The notes under the pieces were generated by a model. That model worked only from the letters and a program-made list of their open reading frames with translations, did no database searches and was not told where the DNA came from. 58,871 nt of DNA from assembly GCF_900111905.1 (NCBI RefSeq), contig NZ_FOKM01000027.1, positions 1 through 58,871 of the forward strand, given 5' to 3'. Within the stretch, counting starts at the first letter, position 1. Each line of letters starts with the position of its first letter. The translations under genes and the position numbers were made by a program. Source of the stretch: Rhizobium sp. NFR07. GTDB lineage: Bacteria > Pseudomonadota > Alphaproteobacteria > Rhizobiales > Rhizobiaceae. Positions 16,513 to 24,897 of this stretch are shown here, piece after piece.

Positions 16513-16742
16513 ATGCGCTCGATATCCCGACGGACGAGCCGCAGGAGCGTTACCCGATCGAGGTGATGGCGGGCGATGCGGTGAGGCGGTGCGTCGAGGT
16601 CGACACGCCTGCCTTCACCTATTCAAGCGTCGATCAACTGACCGATTCCGGTGCCCTTCCGCACGTCCTGGACCTGCGGGTGAGGCAGATGGGACGCAGC
16701 GTGCCGTTCGGCATTCCGGCAGGGGCAGCGATCAATCCTTGA
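16510..16742 (+). pseudogene. Remnant of GTA/phage host-specificity protein C terminus
   Basis: The frame reads YPIEVMAGDAVRRCVEVDTP, AFTYSSVDQLTD, LDLRVRQMGRSVPFGIPA and stops at 16742. This matches the C-terminal end of the large baseplate/host-specificity protein (GTA gene 15 type), which ends with similar VRQ.GR..P.GIPA. Its direct junction with the major tail remnant implies that genes 10-14 and most of gene 15 were deleted. Confidence 0.6.
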
Positions 16743-16760
16743 TAGCATGGAAATGAGCGA

Positions 16761-17000
16761 ATGGATGAGCATATCGCAGCAAGTGAGATGGATGGGGCAA
16801 AGGTCTGGCATCAGTCGAAGACGGTCTGGGGCGCGCTGATCGCCGTCCGTGCATCGATCCCGCAAGGTCTCGGGCGTGGATTTCGGTGCGGACGAACAGG
16901 GGCAGCTGGCGGATATCGCAGTAACGCTCGCAGGCGCCGTGGGCGGGCTTCCGGCACGCTATGGACGCCTCGTCACCACGTCCGTGATCGGTGGACAATC
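16761..17000 (+). pseudogene. Remnant of small holin-like membrane protein
   Basis: KVWHQSKTVWGALIAV is followed, in another frame, by VSGVDFGADEQGQLADIAVT and LAGAVGGLPARYGRL. This order matches small two-helix phage membrane proteins of rhizobia (K.W.QSKTVWGA..A...S...G...). A frameshift at about 16850 separates the halves. It would have worked with an endolysin. Confidence 0.55.
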
Positions 17001-17116
17001 GAGGAGTTAACGTAAGCATTACAGAGCATTCATTTGCCATTCAGCCGGGTTTCATTACATAGTCCATCACATGCTTCGGGCATGATCTTGTTGGTCTATT
17101 GAGTGGAAGCAGGAAT

Positions 17117-17380
17117 ATGGCGCGACTGCCGATCATCGCGATTTTGGCTGCCGGAACAGCGTTCTCGACGCTGCCGCCGACATCGCCCGCGGTTGCTCGC
17201 GACTACCTCATTCTGGTCGCCGGCGACTGCGGCACGGCCGCCTCGCGGGTCGTGCGCGAGACGGGTGGACAGCTCCTCTCTGCCCAGCCTTCTTCCGACG
17301 GCCAGACCTGCATCGTTACCGTGCTCGTGCAGGGCAATGGCGAGCGGCCGCGCAAGGTTACCGTCCGTGTTCCCATGTGA
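17117..17380 (+). CDS. feuN: FeuN-like small periplasmic modulator of FeuPQ
   Basis: The 87-residue protein has an N-terminal signal peptide (MARLPIIAILAAGTAFSTLP, cleavage near SPAVA-RDY), then a small domain with two Cys (residues about 41 and 64) that could form a disulfide. Its position directly before feuP matches FeuN of Sinorhizobium meliloti, a small periplasmic protein that restrains FeuQ (established for that species). Identity rests on position, size and export signal rather than alignment. The ATG at 17117 is preferred over a TTG 18 bases upstream. Confidence 0.75.
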   Translation: MARLPIIAILAAGTAFSTLPPTSPAVARDYLILVAGDCGTAASRVVRETGGQLLSAQPSSDGQTCIVTVLVQGNGERPRKVTVRVPM

Positions 17381-17439
17381 TAAGCCGGCCCATGTGATAA
17401 GCCAGGGCGCTCGCAAGCACAGCAGATAAGGGACGGTTC

Positions 17440-18111
17440 ATGCGCATTCTCGTGGTCGAAGACGACGTCAATCTCAATCGCCAGCTTTCCGACGCGTTGA
17501 AGGAAGCCGGATACGTCGTCGACACCGCTTTCGACGGCGAGGAAGGTCACTTCCTCGGCGATACCGAACCCTATGACGCCGTGGTTCTCGATATCGGTCT
17601 GCCGGAAATGGACGGAATCACCGTCGTCGAGAAATGGCGCAGCAACGGCAAGGGCATGCCCGTGCTGATGCTGACTGCCCGCGATCGCTGGAGCGACAAG
17701 GTTGCCGGCATCGACGCCGGTGCCGATGACTATGTCGCCAAGCCGTTCCATGTCGAAGAGGTTCTGGCGCGCGTTCGTGCGCTGATCCGCCGTGCCGCCG
17801 GTCACTCATCCTCTGAAATCGTCTGCGGCCCGGTGCGGCTGGATACCAAGGCATCCAAGGCGACCGTCGATGGCGTGGCGCTGAAGCTTACCTCGCACGA
17901 ATTTCGCCTTCTTTCCTATCTCATGCATCACATGGGCGAGGTCGTGTCGCGCACCGAGCTCGTCGAGCATATGTACGACCAGGATTTCGACCGTGATTCC
18001 AACACGATCGAAGTGTTTGTCGGGCGTCTGCGCAAGAAGCTCGGCGTCGACCTGATCGAGACGGTGCGTGGCCTCGGCTACCGGATGCAAGCGCCGGCCG
18101 ATGCCCGCTGA
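17440..18111 (+). CDS. feuP: Response regulator FeuP (OmpR family)
   Basis: The 223-residue protein has a receiver domain (acidic E7-D8-D9, phosphoacceptor D51 in VVLDIGLPEMDG, Lys of VAKPFHVEE) and a C-terminal winged-helix domain ending in ETVRGLGYRM. It lies between feuN and feuQ, 21 bases before feuQ, so the three probably form one operon. In S. meliloti FeuPQ senses osmotic state and drives export of cyclic beta-glucan, which is needed for symbiosis; the role here is inferred from that orthology. Confidence 0.92.
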   Translation: MRILVVEDDVNLNRQLSDALKEAGYVVDTAFDGEEGHFLGDTEPYDAVVLDIGLPEMDGITVVEKWRSNGKGMPVLMLTARDRWSDKVAGIDAGADDYVAKPFHVEEVLARVRALIRRAAGHSSSEIVCGPVRLDTKASKATVDGVALKLTSHEFRLLSYLMHHMGEVVSRTELVEHMYDQDFDRDSNTIEVFVGRLRKKLGVDLIETVRGLGYRMQAPADAR

Positions 18112-18132
18112 CGCTTACCCCAAGGAGCAGCA

Positions 18133-19539
18133 ATGGGGGGAGTAAGATCACTTACGGCGCGCGTTCTGTTGCTGGCGACGGCGTGGTCGGCCGTGGCATT
18201 GGTGGTGATCGCGATCGTCATCTCGGCTCTCTACCGGCAGTCGGCCGAACGGGCCTTCACGGACCTTCTGCGCGCGCAGCTCTACAACGTCATCAACTCG
18301 ATGACGATCGGGGAGGACAACAAGCTTTCCGGCAACCCGCAGCTCGGCGACCTGCGCTTCTCGCAGCCCGAGACCGGCTGGTACTGGATCATCGAGCCGC
18401 TCGGCACGTTTGCGGCGAGCCCGATCTCGTCCTCCTCGCTCGGCACCTCCAATATCAAGGTACCGACGATCCTGAGCGTGCCCTTCAACAATCGCTACGA
18501 GCGCTTCTACCAGACCTATGACGCCTTCGGAAACCATGTTCTGGTGGCTGAAACGGAAGTGGTTCTGGACGGCGAGGGCCGTGCGGCACGCTTCCGCGTA
18601 TCGGGCAATCTCGCCGTCGTCGAGGACGACATCCAGAGCTTTTCCCGCAATCTCTACATCGCGCTCGTCATCTTCGGTGTCGGCAGTCTCGTGGTCAACG
18701 GCGCGGCGATCCTCTTCGGCCTGTTGCCGCTCAAGGGCGCGCGCCGGTCGCTCGAACGGGTGCGCCGGGGCGAGGTGGAACGGCTGGAAGGCCAGTTCCC
18801 ACGCGAGATCATGCCGCTGGCCAACGACATCAATGCGCTGATCGAAAGCAACCGCCGCATCGTCGAGCGCGCGCGCATGCAGGTCGGCAATCTGGCCCAT
18901 TCGCTGAAGACGCCGCTTGCGGTGCTGCTGAACGAGGCGCGCCTTGGCGAGAAGGTGCAATCCGATCTTGTTCGCTCGCAGGCGGAAGCCATGCAGAGCC
19001 AGGTCCAGTCCTACCTGAACCGTGCGCGCATCGCCGCCCAGCGCGAGTCCCTGCTGGCCCGCAGCGAGGTGGAGCCTGTTCTCGAGCGCCTGGTGCGCGT
19101 GATGCGCAGGCTCAATCCCGAACGCGAATTTCACCTGTCGGTCTCGCCGTCGACGCTGGCCATCGGCATGGAACAGCAGGACCTGGAGGAAACTGTCGGG
19201 AATCTTCTCGAGAACGCATCCCGTTTCTGCAAGACGGGCGTGAACGTCACCGCCACGCCCGCGGCCGCGCCGGAAGGGGCGGAGGGCGATGCCGCCCGCC
19301 GTGCCTGGGTGCTGCTTGTCGTTGAGGATGACGGCCCGGGGCTGGAACCGGAGCAGATTACCGAGGCGCTGAAGCGCGGCCGGCGGCTCGACGAGAGCAA
19401 GCCGGGCGCCGGTCTCGGGCTTTCGATCGTCACCGAGATCACCTCCGAATATCAGGGCGTGGTACGCCTGGACCGTGGCCCGCGCGGCGGTTTGAGGGCG
19501 ACCCTGCTGCTGCCGGGCGTATTGAAAGACGGCACCTGA
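18133..19539 (+). CDS. feuQ: Sensor histidine kinase FeuQ
   Basis: The 468-residue kinase has membrane helices at about residues 10-31 and 174-198, which enclose a periplasmic sensor of about 140 residues. The phosphorylated His is H256 in NLAHSLKTPLAV. The ATPase domain shows the N box ENASRF, VEDDGPGL and GLGLSIV. AAGGAGCAGCA precedes the ATG at 18133. The periplasmic loop is where FeuN is thought to act. The protein phosphorylates FeuP encoded upstream. Confidence 0.92.
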   Translation: MGGVRSLTARVLLLATAWSAVALVVIAIVISALYRQSAERAFTDLLRAQLYNVINSMTIGEDNKLSGNPQLGDLRFSQPETGWYWIIEPLGTFAASPISSSSLGTSNIKVPTILSVPFNNRYERFYQTYDAFGNHVLVAETEVVLDGEGRAARFRVSGNLAVVEDDIQSFSRNLYIALVIFGVGSLVVNGAAILFGLLPLKGARRSLERVRRGEVERLEGQFPREIMPLANDINALIESNRRIVERARMQVGNLAHSLKTPLAVLLNEARLGEKVQSDLVRSQAEAMQSQVQSYLNRARIAAQRESLLARSEVEPVLERLVRVMRRLNPEREFHLSVSPSTLAIGMEQQDLEETVGNLLENASRFCKTGVNVTATPAAAPEGAEGDAARRAWVLLVVEDDGPGLEPEQITEALKRGRRLDESKPGAGLGLSIVTEITSEYQGVVRLDRGPRGGLRATLLLPGVLKDGT

Positions 19540-19763
19540 CATGTGGCCGATAAGCAACGGCTAAAGAGTTGCTGTTATTCCGGCTGGACGGCTGCATCGC
19601 CTGCTATATCTTTGGGAGCCAGGGCGGACAGACAGGTTCTGAGACAGCAGCAGGAATGCAGCCGATCGGGGAAGGAGATTTCCCGAGCTTGTCGATGCCG
19701 CCCCGGCAGTCGATGGTTGACTGTCCGCCATGAAAAATTCAGCCGGAGACTGTTTCACAACCG

Positions 19764-20195
19764 ATGCGATCCTCAAGATTTTCGACCGTGCTGTTGACCC
19801 TTTCCTGCCTTGCCGTCGTCTCCGGCTGCACGACGGCCTCCAACTCGTCCACGGCTTCTCGCGGGCTGCTGTCGCCCAAGCCTTCGTCCTCGGCCGCCTA
19901 TATTACGGCCCTGCAGGGTGGGATCATCTCGCGCAGCGGCGCGGACCTGTCCTCCAGCGATCGTTCGCGCGCCTTGGAAGCGGAATACCGCGCCCTTGAA
20001 GCCGCCGCAGGTGGCCAGGCGATGAGCTGGAAGGGCGACAATGCCAGCGGCGAAGTGATCGCCAGCGCGCCCTACCAGGTCGGTGCCCAGAATTGCCGTC
20101 AGTATCGCCACACGGTCATGGTCGGTGGACGGGAACTGATGGCGCGGGGCGTGGCCTGCCGCAATACGGACGGCACCTGGACGCCGCTGACGTGA
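19764..20195 (+). CDS. Surface-antigen-like lipoprotein (17 kDa antigen family)
   Basis: The 143-residue protein has a lipoprotein signal peptide with lipobox VVSGC (Cys22), a Ser-rich linker, and a C-terminal domain (about residues 55-143) with EYRALEAAAGGQAMSW and QNCRQYRHTV...RGVACRNTDGTW. This pattern is typical of the rickettsial 17 kDa surface antigen family in alphaproteobacteria. The two domain Cys may pair. It is probably anchored to the outer membrane. It stands alone between feuQ and cycH. Its molecular role is unknown. Confidence 0.8.
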   Translation: MRSSRFSTVLLTLSCLAVVSGCTTASNSSTASRGLLSPKPSSSAAYITALQGGIISRSGADLSSSDRSRALEAEYRALEAAAGGQAMSWKGDNASGEVIASAPYQVGAQNCRQYRHTVMVGGRELMARGVACRNTDGTWTPLT

Positions 20196-20353
20196 TGCTC
20201 AAGCGGTGATCACGCGTATTTTGATGCAAATCATGGTCGCTTTTTCGGGCGCGGTCCATTAGAGCGGACGCAGGCCGCGGCCAAACGCTTCAAATTCACG
20301 TCAACTGCGGCCGGCTTGTTGGAATGTGACTGCCGTTGCAGTAATTGGCGAAC

Positions 20354-21592
20354 ATGGTTCTTTGGATACTCCTCGCGCTCCTGACCGCTGTGGTCGCGAC
20401 GGCGCTTCTCTATCCGCTTTCCCGGCGTAGCGAGGCCCCGGCTTCCGACCACGCGGGCGAGGTCGAAGTCTATCGCGATCAGATGAAGGAACTTGATCGC
20501 GATCGCGCAGATGGCCTGATCAGTGATGGTGAGGCCGAATATGCGCGGGCAGAGATCGGACGGCGCCTGCTGGCTGCCGCCGGCAAGCCTGATGCGCAGG
20601 CGCGCGCAGGTGCCGGCCGCCTGACGAAATTCGCGATGGGCGCTGTCACGGTCGCGCCGCCCGCCATAGGGCTCTGTCTTTACATCATGCTGGGCAGCCC
20701 GGACATGCCCGATCAGCCGCTCGAAGCGCGACTGGAAAACCCCGGCAACGACCTGTCGCTGCTGGTGGCCAAGGCCGAGCGGCATCTGGCGCAGAGCCCG
20801 AATGACGGAGCGGGCTGGGATGTGCTGGCGCCGATCTATTTCCGCACTGCAAGGCTGGGCGATGCCGAGCTTGCCTATCGCAACGCCATCCGCCTGAGCG
20901 GCCCGACCGCTGCCCGTCTCTCCGGCCTCGGCGAGACGCTGGTGGCCGCCAGCGACGGGATCGTAACCGAGGACGCGCGTTCCGCCTTCGAGGAAGCCGT
21001 GCGGCTAGAGCCCGGCGACGTGCGGGCCCGCTTCTATGTCGGCCTCGGCCTCGAACAGGGCGGCCGTGCAGCGGAAGCAAGGGCCGTATTCGAGGAAATT
21101 GCCAAGGCATCGCCGCCCGAAGCGCCCTGGATGGGGCTGATCAACGAGCATATCGCCAAGAATGGCGGCGCAGCACCGTCTCCGGTAGCGCCCGCCGGCC
21201 CGCTGGCAACGGCGCCTGGCGCACCTCCGACGCTGGGTGGCCCGACCTCCGAGGACGTCGCGGCGGCAGAGGGCATGTCGCAGGGTGATCGGCAGGACAT
21301 GATTCGCGGGATGGTTGACAGCCTTGCCGCGAAGCTCGAAAGCGATCCTAGGAATATCGAAGGCTGGCTGAGACTGGTAAGGTCCTACATGGTACTCGGC
21401 GACAAGGATAAGGCGCAGGTCGCTCTGAAGAGCGGGCTTGGCCACTTCCCGGCCGAAGGACAGGAGGGTAGGCAGCTCTTGGCGCTTGCCCAGGAAATGG
21501 GGCTGCCGGCCGATGGCGCAGCCCAGGAGGCGACGCCCTCGTCGGCGCCCCCGCTGGCACCCACGTCGACGCCCCAAGGAGCCACGCAATGA
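20354..21592 (+). CDS. cycH: Cytochrome c maturation protein CcmI/CycH
   Basis: The 412-residue protein has two membrane helices (residues 2-22 and about 92-112) around a cytoplasmic loop with a leucine-zipper-like stretch (EVEVYRDQMKELDRDRADGL). A periplasmic TPR domain follows, and the tail is Pro/Ala-rich. CcmI presents apocytochrome c to the haem lyase. The ATG at 20354 begins MVLWILLALLTAVV; a TTG 9 bases upstream is less likely. Its stop overlaps the cycJ start as ATGA, so the four cyc genes are translationally coupled. Confidence 0.93.
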   Translation: MVLWILLALLTAVVATALLYPLSRRSEAPASDHAGEVEVYRDQMKELDRDRADGLISDGEAEYARAEIGRRLLAAAGKPDAQARAGAGRLTKFAMGAVTVAPPAIGLCLYIMLGSPDMPDQPLEARLENPGNDLSLLVAKAERHLAQSPNDGAGWDVLAPIYFRTARLGDAELAYRNAIRLSGPTAARLSGLGETLVAASDGIVTEDARSAFEEAVRLEPGDVRARFYVGLGLEQGGRAAEARAVFEEIAKASPPEAPWMGLINEHIAKNGGAAPSPVAPAGPLATAPGAPPTLGGPTSEDVAAAEGMSQGDRQDMIRGMVDSLAAKLESDPRNIEGWLRLVRSYMVLGDKDKAQVALKSGLGHFPAEGQEGRQLLALAQEMGLPADGAAQEATPSSAPPLAPTSTPQGATQ

Positions 21593-22122
21593 CGCGCAAA
21601 CAGAAACGGTTGGCGGTGATCGCGGGCGGGATGAGCTTCATCATCGTCGCCGTGTTCCTGGTGATGTTCGCCTTCTCGCAGTCGGTTGCCTATTTCTTCA
21701 TGCCGGGTGATATCGCGACCGCCAACCTGCAGCCCGGAACCCGCATCCGTCTCGGCGGCCTTGTGGAAGAGGGCTCGGTGAAGCGCGGCCAGGGATCGAC
21801 CGTGAGCTTCACAGTGACCGACGGCAAGGCGACGGTGCCGGTGAGCTATACCGGCATCCTGCCGGATCTTTTCCGCGAGGGGCAGGGTGTGGTGACGGAA
21901 GGCTCTTTCGACGCGGCCTCTAATGGCTTCGTGGCCGACAGCGTGCTTGCCAAGCATGACGAGAACTACATGCCGAAGGAAGTTGCCGACCGCCTGAAGA
22001 AGGACGGTGTGTGGGAAGACGGAACGGGCAAGGGCATGGCGCCGGCGAAGAACGGTCAGGCACCCCAAGCTGCGCCCAAGACGGATGAAAAGGGGCAGGT
22101 CGTGGGGAGTACCGCGCCATGA
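21589..22122 (+). CDS. cycJ: Cytochrome c maturation haem chaperone CcmE/CycJ
   Basis: The 177-residue protein has one N-terminal membrane anchor (residues 9-31) and an OB-fold domain. The haem-binding H123 is in LAKHDENYMP, with Tyr127 as the usual haem ligand. CcmE carries haem covalently from CcmC to the CcmF/CcmH lyase. The C-terminal tail is Lys/Ala-rich and flexible. Both gene ends overlap the neighbours by 4 bases. Confidence 0.95.
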   Translation: MTRKQKRLAVIAGGMSFIIVAVFLVMFAFSQSVAYFFMPGDIATANLQPGTRIRLGGLVEEGSVKRGQGSTVSFTVTDGKATVPVSYTGILPDLFREGQGVVTEGSFDAASNGFVADSVLAKHDENYMPKEVADRLKKDGVWEDGTGKGMAPAKNGQAPQAAPKTDEKGQVVGSTAP

Positions 22123-24116
22123 TCGTCGAGTTCGGCCATTACGCGCTGGTCCTTGCACTGGCGACTGCGATCATCGTCTCGACCCTGCCGCTGATCGGCG
22201 TCAGACGGCGTGACGGGAACATGATGGCGCTGGCGACGACGGGGTCGATCGTCATGTTCGCGCTCGTGCTCCTGTCCTTCATGGCATTGACCTGGGCCTA
22301 TGTCGTCTCCGACTTCTCGGTGAAGAACGTGTGGGAGAATTCCCACTCGCTGATGCCGCTGCTCTACAAATATTCCGGCGTCTGGGGCAATCACGAAGGC
22401 TCCATGCTGCTCTGGCTGCTGATCCTCGTGCTGTTCAGCGCGCTGGTGGCGCTCTTCGGGCGCAATCTGCCCGATACGCTGAAGGCGACCGTGCTGGCGG
22501 TGCAGGCGTGGATCTCGCTCGCTTTCATGCTGTTCATCCTGCTCACCTCCAACCCATTCCTGCGCCTTTCTCCGGCTCCGGCCGAGGGTGAGGACCTGAA
22601 CCCGGTGCTGCAGGATTTCGGTCTCGCCCTCCATCCACCGCTTCTCTATCTCGGTTATGTCGGCTTCTCGGTCTGCTTCTCCTTTGCCGTTGCAGCATTG
22701 ATCGAAGGCCGCATCGATGCGGCCTGGGCGCGCTGGGTACGCCCCTGGACGCTCGCCGCATGGACCTTCCTCACTGCCGGCATCGCCATGGGTTCCTACT
22801 GGGCTTATTACGAACTCGGCTGGGGCGGCTGGTGGTTCTGGGATCCGGTCGAAAACGCTTCCTTCATGCCCTGGCTTGCCGGCACGGCGCTGCTGCACTC
22901 GGCGCTGGTGATGGAAAAGCGCGAGGCGCTGAAGATCTGGACCGTGCTTCTGGCGATCATGACCTTCTCGCTGTCGCTGCTCGGCACCTTCCTAGTTCGC
23001 TCCGGCGTGCTGACCTCGGTCCATGCCTTTGCCACCGATCCGTCGCGTGGCATCTTCATCCTTTGTATCCTGGCGATCTTCATCGGCGGTGCCTTCACGC
23101 TGTTTGCCTGGCGCGCGCCGACCCTGAAGGCGGGCGGCATTTTCGCGCCGATCTCGCGCGAAGGCGCGCTGGTGCTCAACAACCTGATCCTCACCGTCTG
23201 CACCGCCACCGTTCTGACCGGCACGCTCTATCCGCTGGTGCTTGAAACGCTGACCGGTGAAAAGATCTCTGTCGGTGCACCGTTCTTCAACATGACCTTC
23301 GGCCTGCTGATGCTGCCGCTGCTGATCGCCGTGCCGCTCGGCCCGATGTTGGCCTGGAAGCGTGGCGACCTTTATGGCGCGCTGCAGCGGCTCTGGGCGT
23401 TTGCGGGCCTGGCGCTGCTTGCCGGTCTGGCGCTCTGGTACATGCGCAATGGCGGTCCGGTCATGGCCGTCTTCGGCCTGGCGCTCGGCTGCTGGGGCAT
23501 GCTCGGCGCAGTCGCAGATCTCTGGTATCGCGGCAATTTCGGCAAGGTGCCGGTGAAGACCTCGATCTCGCGCCTGAAGGGATTGCCGCGTTCCGCCTGG
23601 GGCACGGCGATCGCCCATTTCGGCCTCGGGGTGACGGTGATCGGCATTGTTGCCGCGTCTGCGTTCAGCACCGAGACGGTGGTCGAGATGAAGCAGGGCC
23701 AGACCGCGGAGGCCGGCGGCTATTCGCTGACTTTCGACGGCTTCCGCGAGGCGATCGGCCCGAACTATACCGAGGATCGCGGTCACTTCACTGTCCGCAG
23801 GGGCGGTGCGACGGTCGACGACGTCTGGTCGTCGAAGCGGCTCTATACGGCGCGGCGCATGCCGACGACGGAGGCGGGCATCCTGACCTTCGGTCTCAGC
23901 CAGCTCTATGTATCCCTCGGCGACCCGATGGATGGCGGCGGCATCGTCGTGCGCATCTGGTGGAAGCCGCTGATCGTCTGCATCTGGGGCGGTGCTCTGA
24001 TCATGATGATCGGCGGGTTCGTGTCACTGTCGGATCGCAGGCTGCGGGTCGGGGCACCGAGCCGCAAGGCGAAGCTGGTCAAGGCGAGCAAGCCTGTAAT
24101 GGAGCCGGCGGAATGA
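22119..24116 (+). CDS. cycK: Haem lyase CcmF/CycK
   Basis: The 665-residue protein is a full-length CcmF with about 14-15 membrane helices and the haem-handling tryptophan-rich (WWD) motif GWGGWWFWDPVENASFMPW (about residues 232-250). It attaches haem to CXXCH motifs of apocytochromes in the periplasm together with CcmH and CcmI. Its ATG overlaps the cycJ stop, and its own stop overlaps an ATG at 24113 that looks like the ancestral start of cycL. Confidence 0.96.
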   Translation: MIVEFGHYALVLALATAIIVSTLPLIGVRRRDGNMMALATTGSIVMFALVLLSFMALTWAYVVSDFSVKNVWENSHSLMPLLYKYSGVWGNHEGSMLLWLLILVLFSALVALFGRNLPDTLKATVLAVQAWISLAFMLFILLTSNPFLRLSPAPAEGEDLNPVLQDFGLALHPPLLYLGYVGFSVCFSFAVAALIEGRIDAAWARWVRPWTLAAWTFLTAGIAMGSYWAYYELGWGGWWFWDPVENASFMPWLAGTALLHSALVMEKREALKIWTVLLAIMTFSLSLLGTFLVRSGVLTSVHAFATDPSRGIFILCILAIFIGGAFTLFAWRAPTLKAGGIFAPISREGALVLNNLILTVCTATVLTGTLYPLVLETLTGEKISVGAPFFNMTFGLLMLPLLIAVPLGPMLAWKRGDLYGALQRLWAFAGLALLAGLALWYMRNGGPVMAVFGLALGCWGMLGAVADLWYRGNFGKVPVKTSISRLKGLPRSAWGTAIAHFGLGVTVIGIVAASAFSTETVVEMKQGQTAEAGGYSLTFDGFREAIGPNYTEDRGHFTVRRGGATVDDVWSSKRLYTARRMPTTEAGILTFGLSQLYVSLGDPMDGGGIVVRIWWKPLIVCIWGGALIMMIGGFVSLSDRRLRVGAPSRKAKLVKASKPVMEPAE

Positions 24117-24133
24117 AGGTCGCGCACCTCTTT

Positions 24134-24269
24134 CCCTCATTCCTGTGCTTGTCAAAGGAATCCAGCGCGCCCAAGTCCTTGGGCGCAGAAAGCTCCTTCG
24201 GCACAGTGAGTTCTTTCACGGCGCAGACGCCCCGTGGCTGGATTCCTGTGACAAGCACAGGAATGAGGG
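24134..24269. repeat. Palindromic repeat element C1 inserted in the 5' end of cycL
   Basis: A 21-base perfect inverted repeat bounds the element: CCCTCATTCCTGTGCTTGTC (24134-24153, plus one more base) and its complement ending at 24269. An inner inverted repeat AGGAATCCAGC / GCTGGATTCCT and an inner hairpin GCGCCCAAG / CTTGGGCGC follow. The frame from the ATG at 24113 stays open through the whole element into cycL. A solo hairpin with the same core is at 52412-52442. Confidence 0.8.
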
Positions 24270-24742
24270 GACGAGAGGTTCGGCGCCTTGTCTCCAAATT
24301 CCTTCTAGCGGTGTTCCTCCTGCTCACCCCCATCAACGCCTTCGCCGTCAATCCCGACGAAGTGCTGAAAGACGCTGCGCTCGAGCATCGGGCGCGGCAG
24401 ATTTCCGCGCAGCTGCGCTGCATGGTCTGTCAGAACCAGTCGATCGACGATTCGAATGCCGAGCTTGCCAAGGACCTGCGCGTGCTGGTGCGCGAGCGCC
24501 TGACGAATGGGGATACGGACGCTGAGGTGAGGGACTATGTCGTCTCGCGCTACGGGGAGTTCGTGCTGCTCAATCCGCGGCTGAGCATAAAGACGGTCAT
24601 CCTGTGGGCCATGCCGATCGGGCTGATCGTCGTCGGCATTTTTGCCGTTTTCGTTTTCGTCCTGAGCCGCCCGAGCCGCCGTCCCGCCGAGGCACTGAGC
24701 GCCGAGGAAAAGGCCCGGATCGACGAGTTGCTGAAGCGCTGA
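24263..24742 (+). CDS. cycL: Cytochrome c maturation thiol protein CcmH/CycL
   Basis: From 24263 the protein has 159 residues: a signal peptide (VSKFLLAVFLLLTPINAFA), the redox motif LRCMVCQNQSIDDSNA (C53 and C56), and one C-terminal membrane helix (about residues 108-130). CcmH reduces the apocytochrome haem-site thiols. The frame is also open from an ATG at 24113 that overlaps the cycK stop (ATGA), which is probably the ancestral start. The repeat at 24134-24269 now lies between, and a start there would add 50 residues before the signal peptide. The true start is therefore uncertain; ATG 24263 has AGGA too close to it. Confidence 0.88.
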   Translation: MRGREVRRLVSKFLLAVFLLLTPINAFAVNPDEVLKDAALEHRARQISAQLRCMVCQNQSIDDSNAELAKDLRVLVRERLTNGDTDAEVRDYVVSRYGEFVLLNPRLSIKTVILWAMPIGLIVVGIFAVFVFVLSRPSRRPAEALSAEEKARIDELLKR

Positions 24743-24897
24743 ACGGCTCGTCGCGCCGCCGAACATTTCCAAATATTACGAACATTTCATGCTCTAGCCA
24801 CCTGCAGTTAAGGTGACGGCTCCTATATCTTGGTCATCAAACGACGCCGGACGATCCGGCCAGATTGAGTGACGAAGAGAAGAAGGTAGCTTTCCCT
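24743..24897 (+). promoter_or_regulatory. degP promoter region with a direct repeat
   Basis: The ten-base sequence CGAACATTTC occurs twice, at 24760-24769 and 24779-24788, so the copies are 19 bases apart. Such spaced direct repeats often bind a response regulator or sigma factor, but no known consensus was matched. The rest is the leader of degP. Confidence 0.4.

Noticed and set aside
18148..19557. 469-codon open frame antisense to feuQ
   Set aside because: The plus strand has a full histidine kinase with all motifs. The antisense product is Arg/Gln/His/Asp-rich without motifs.
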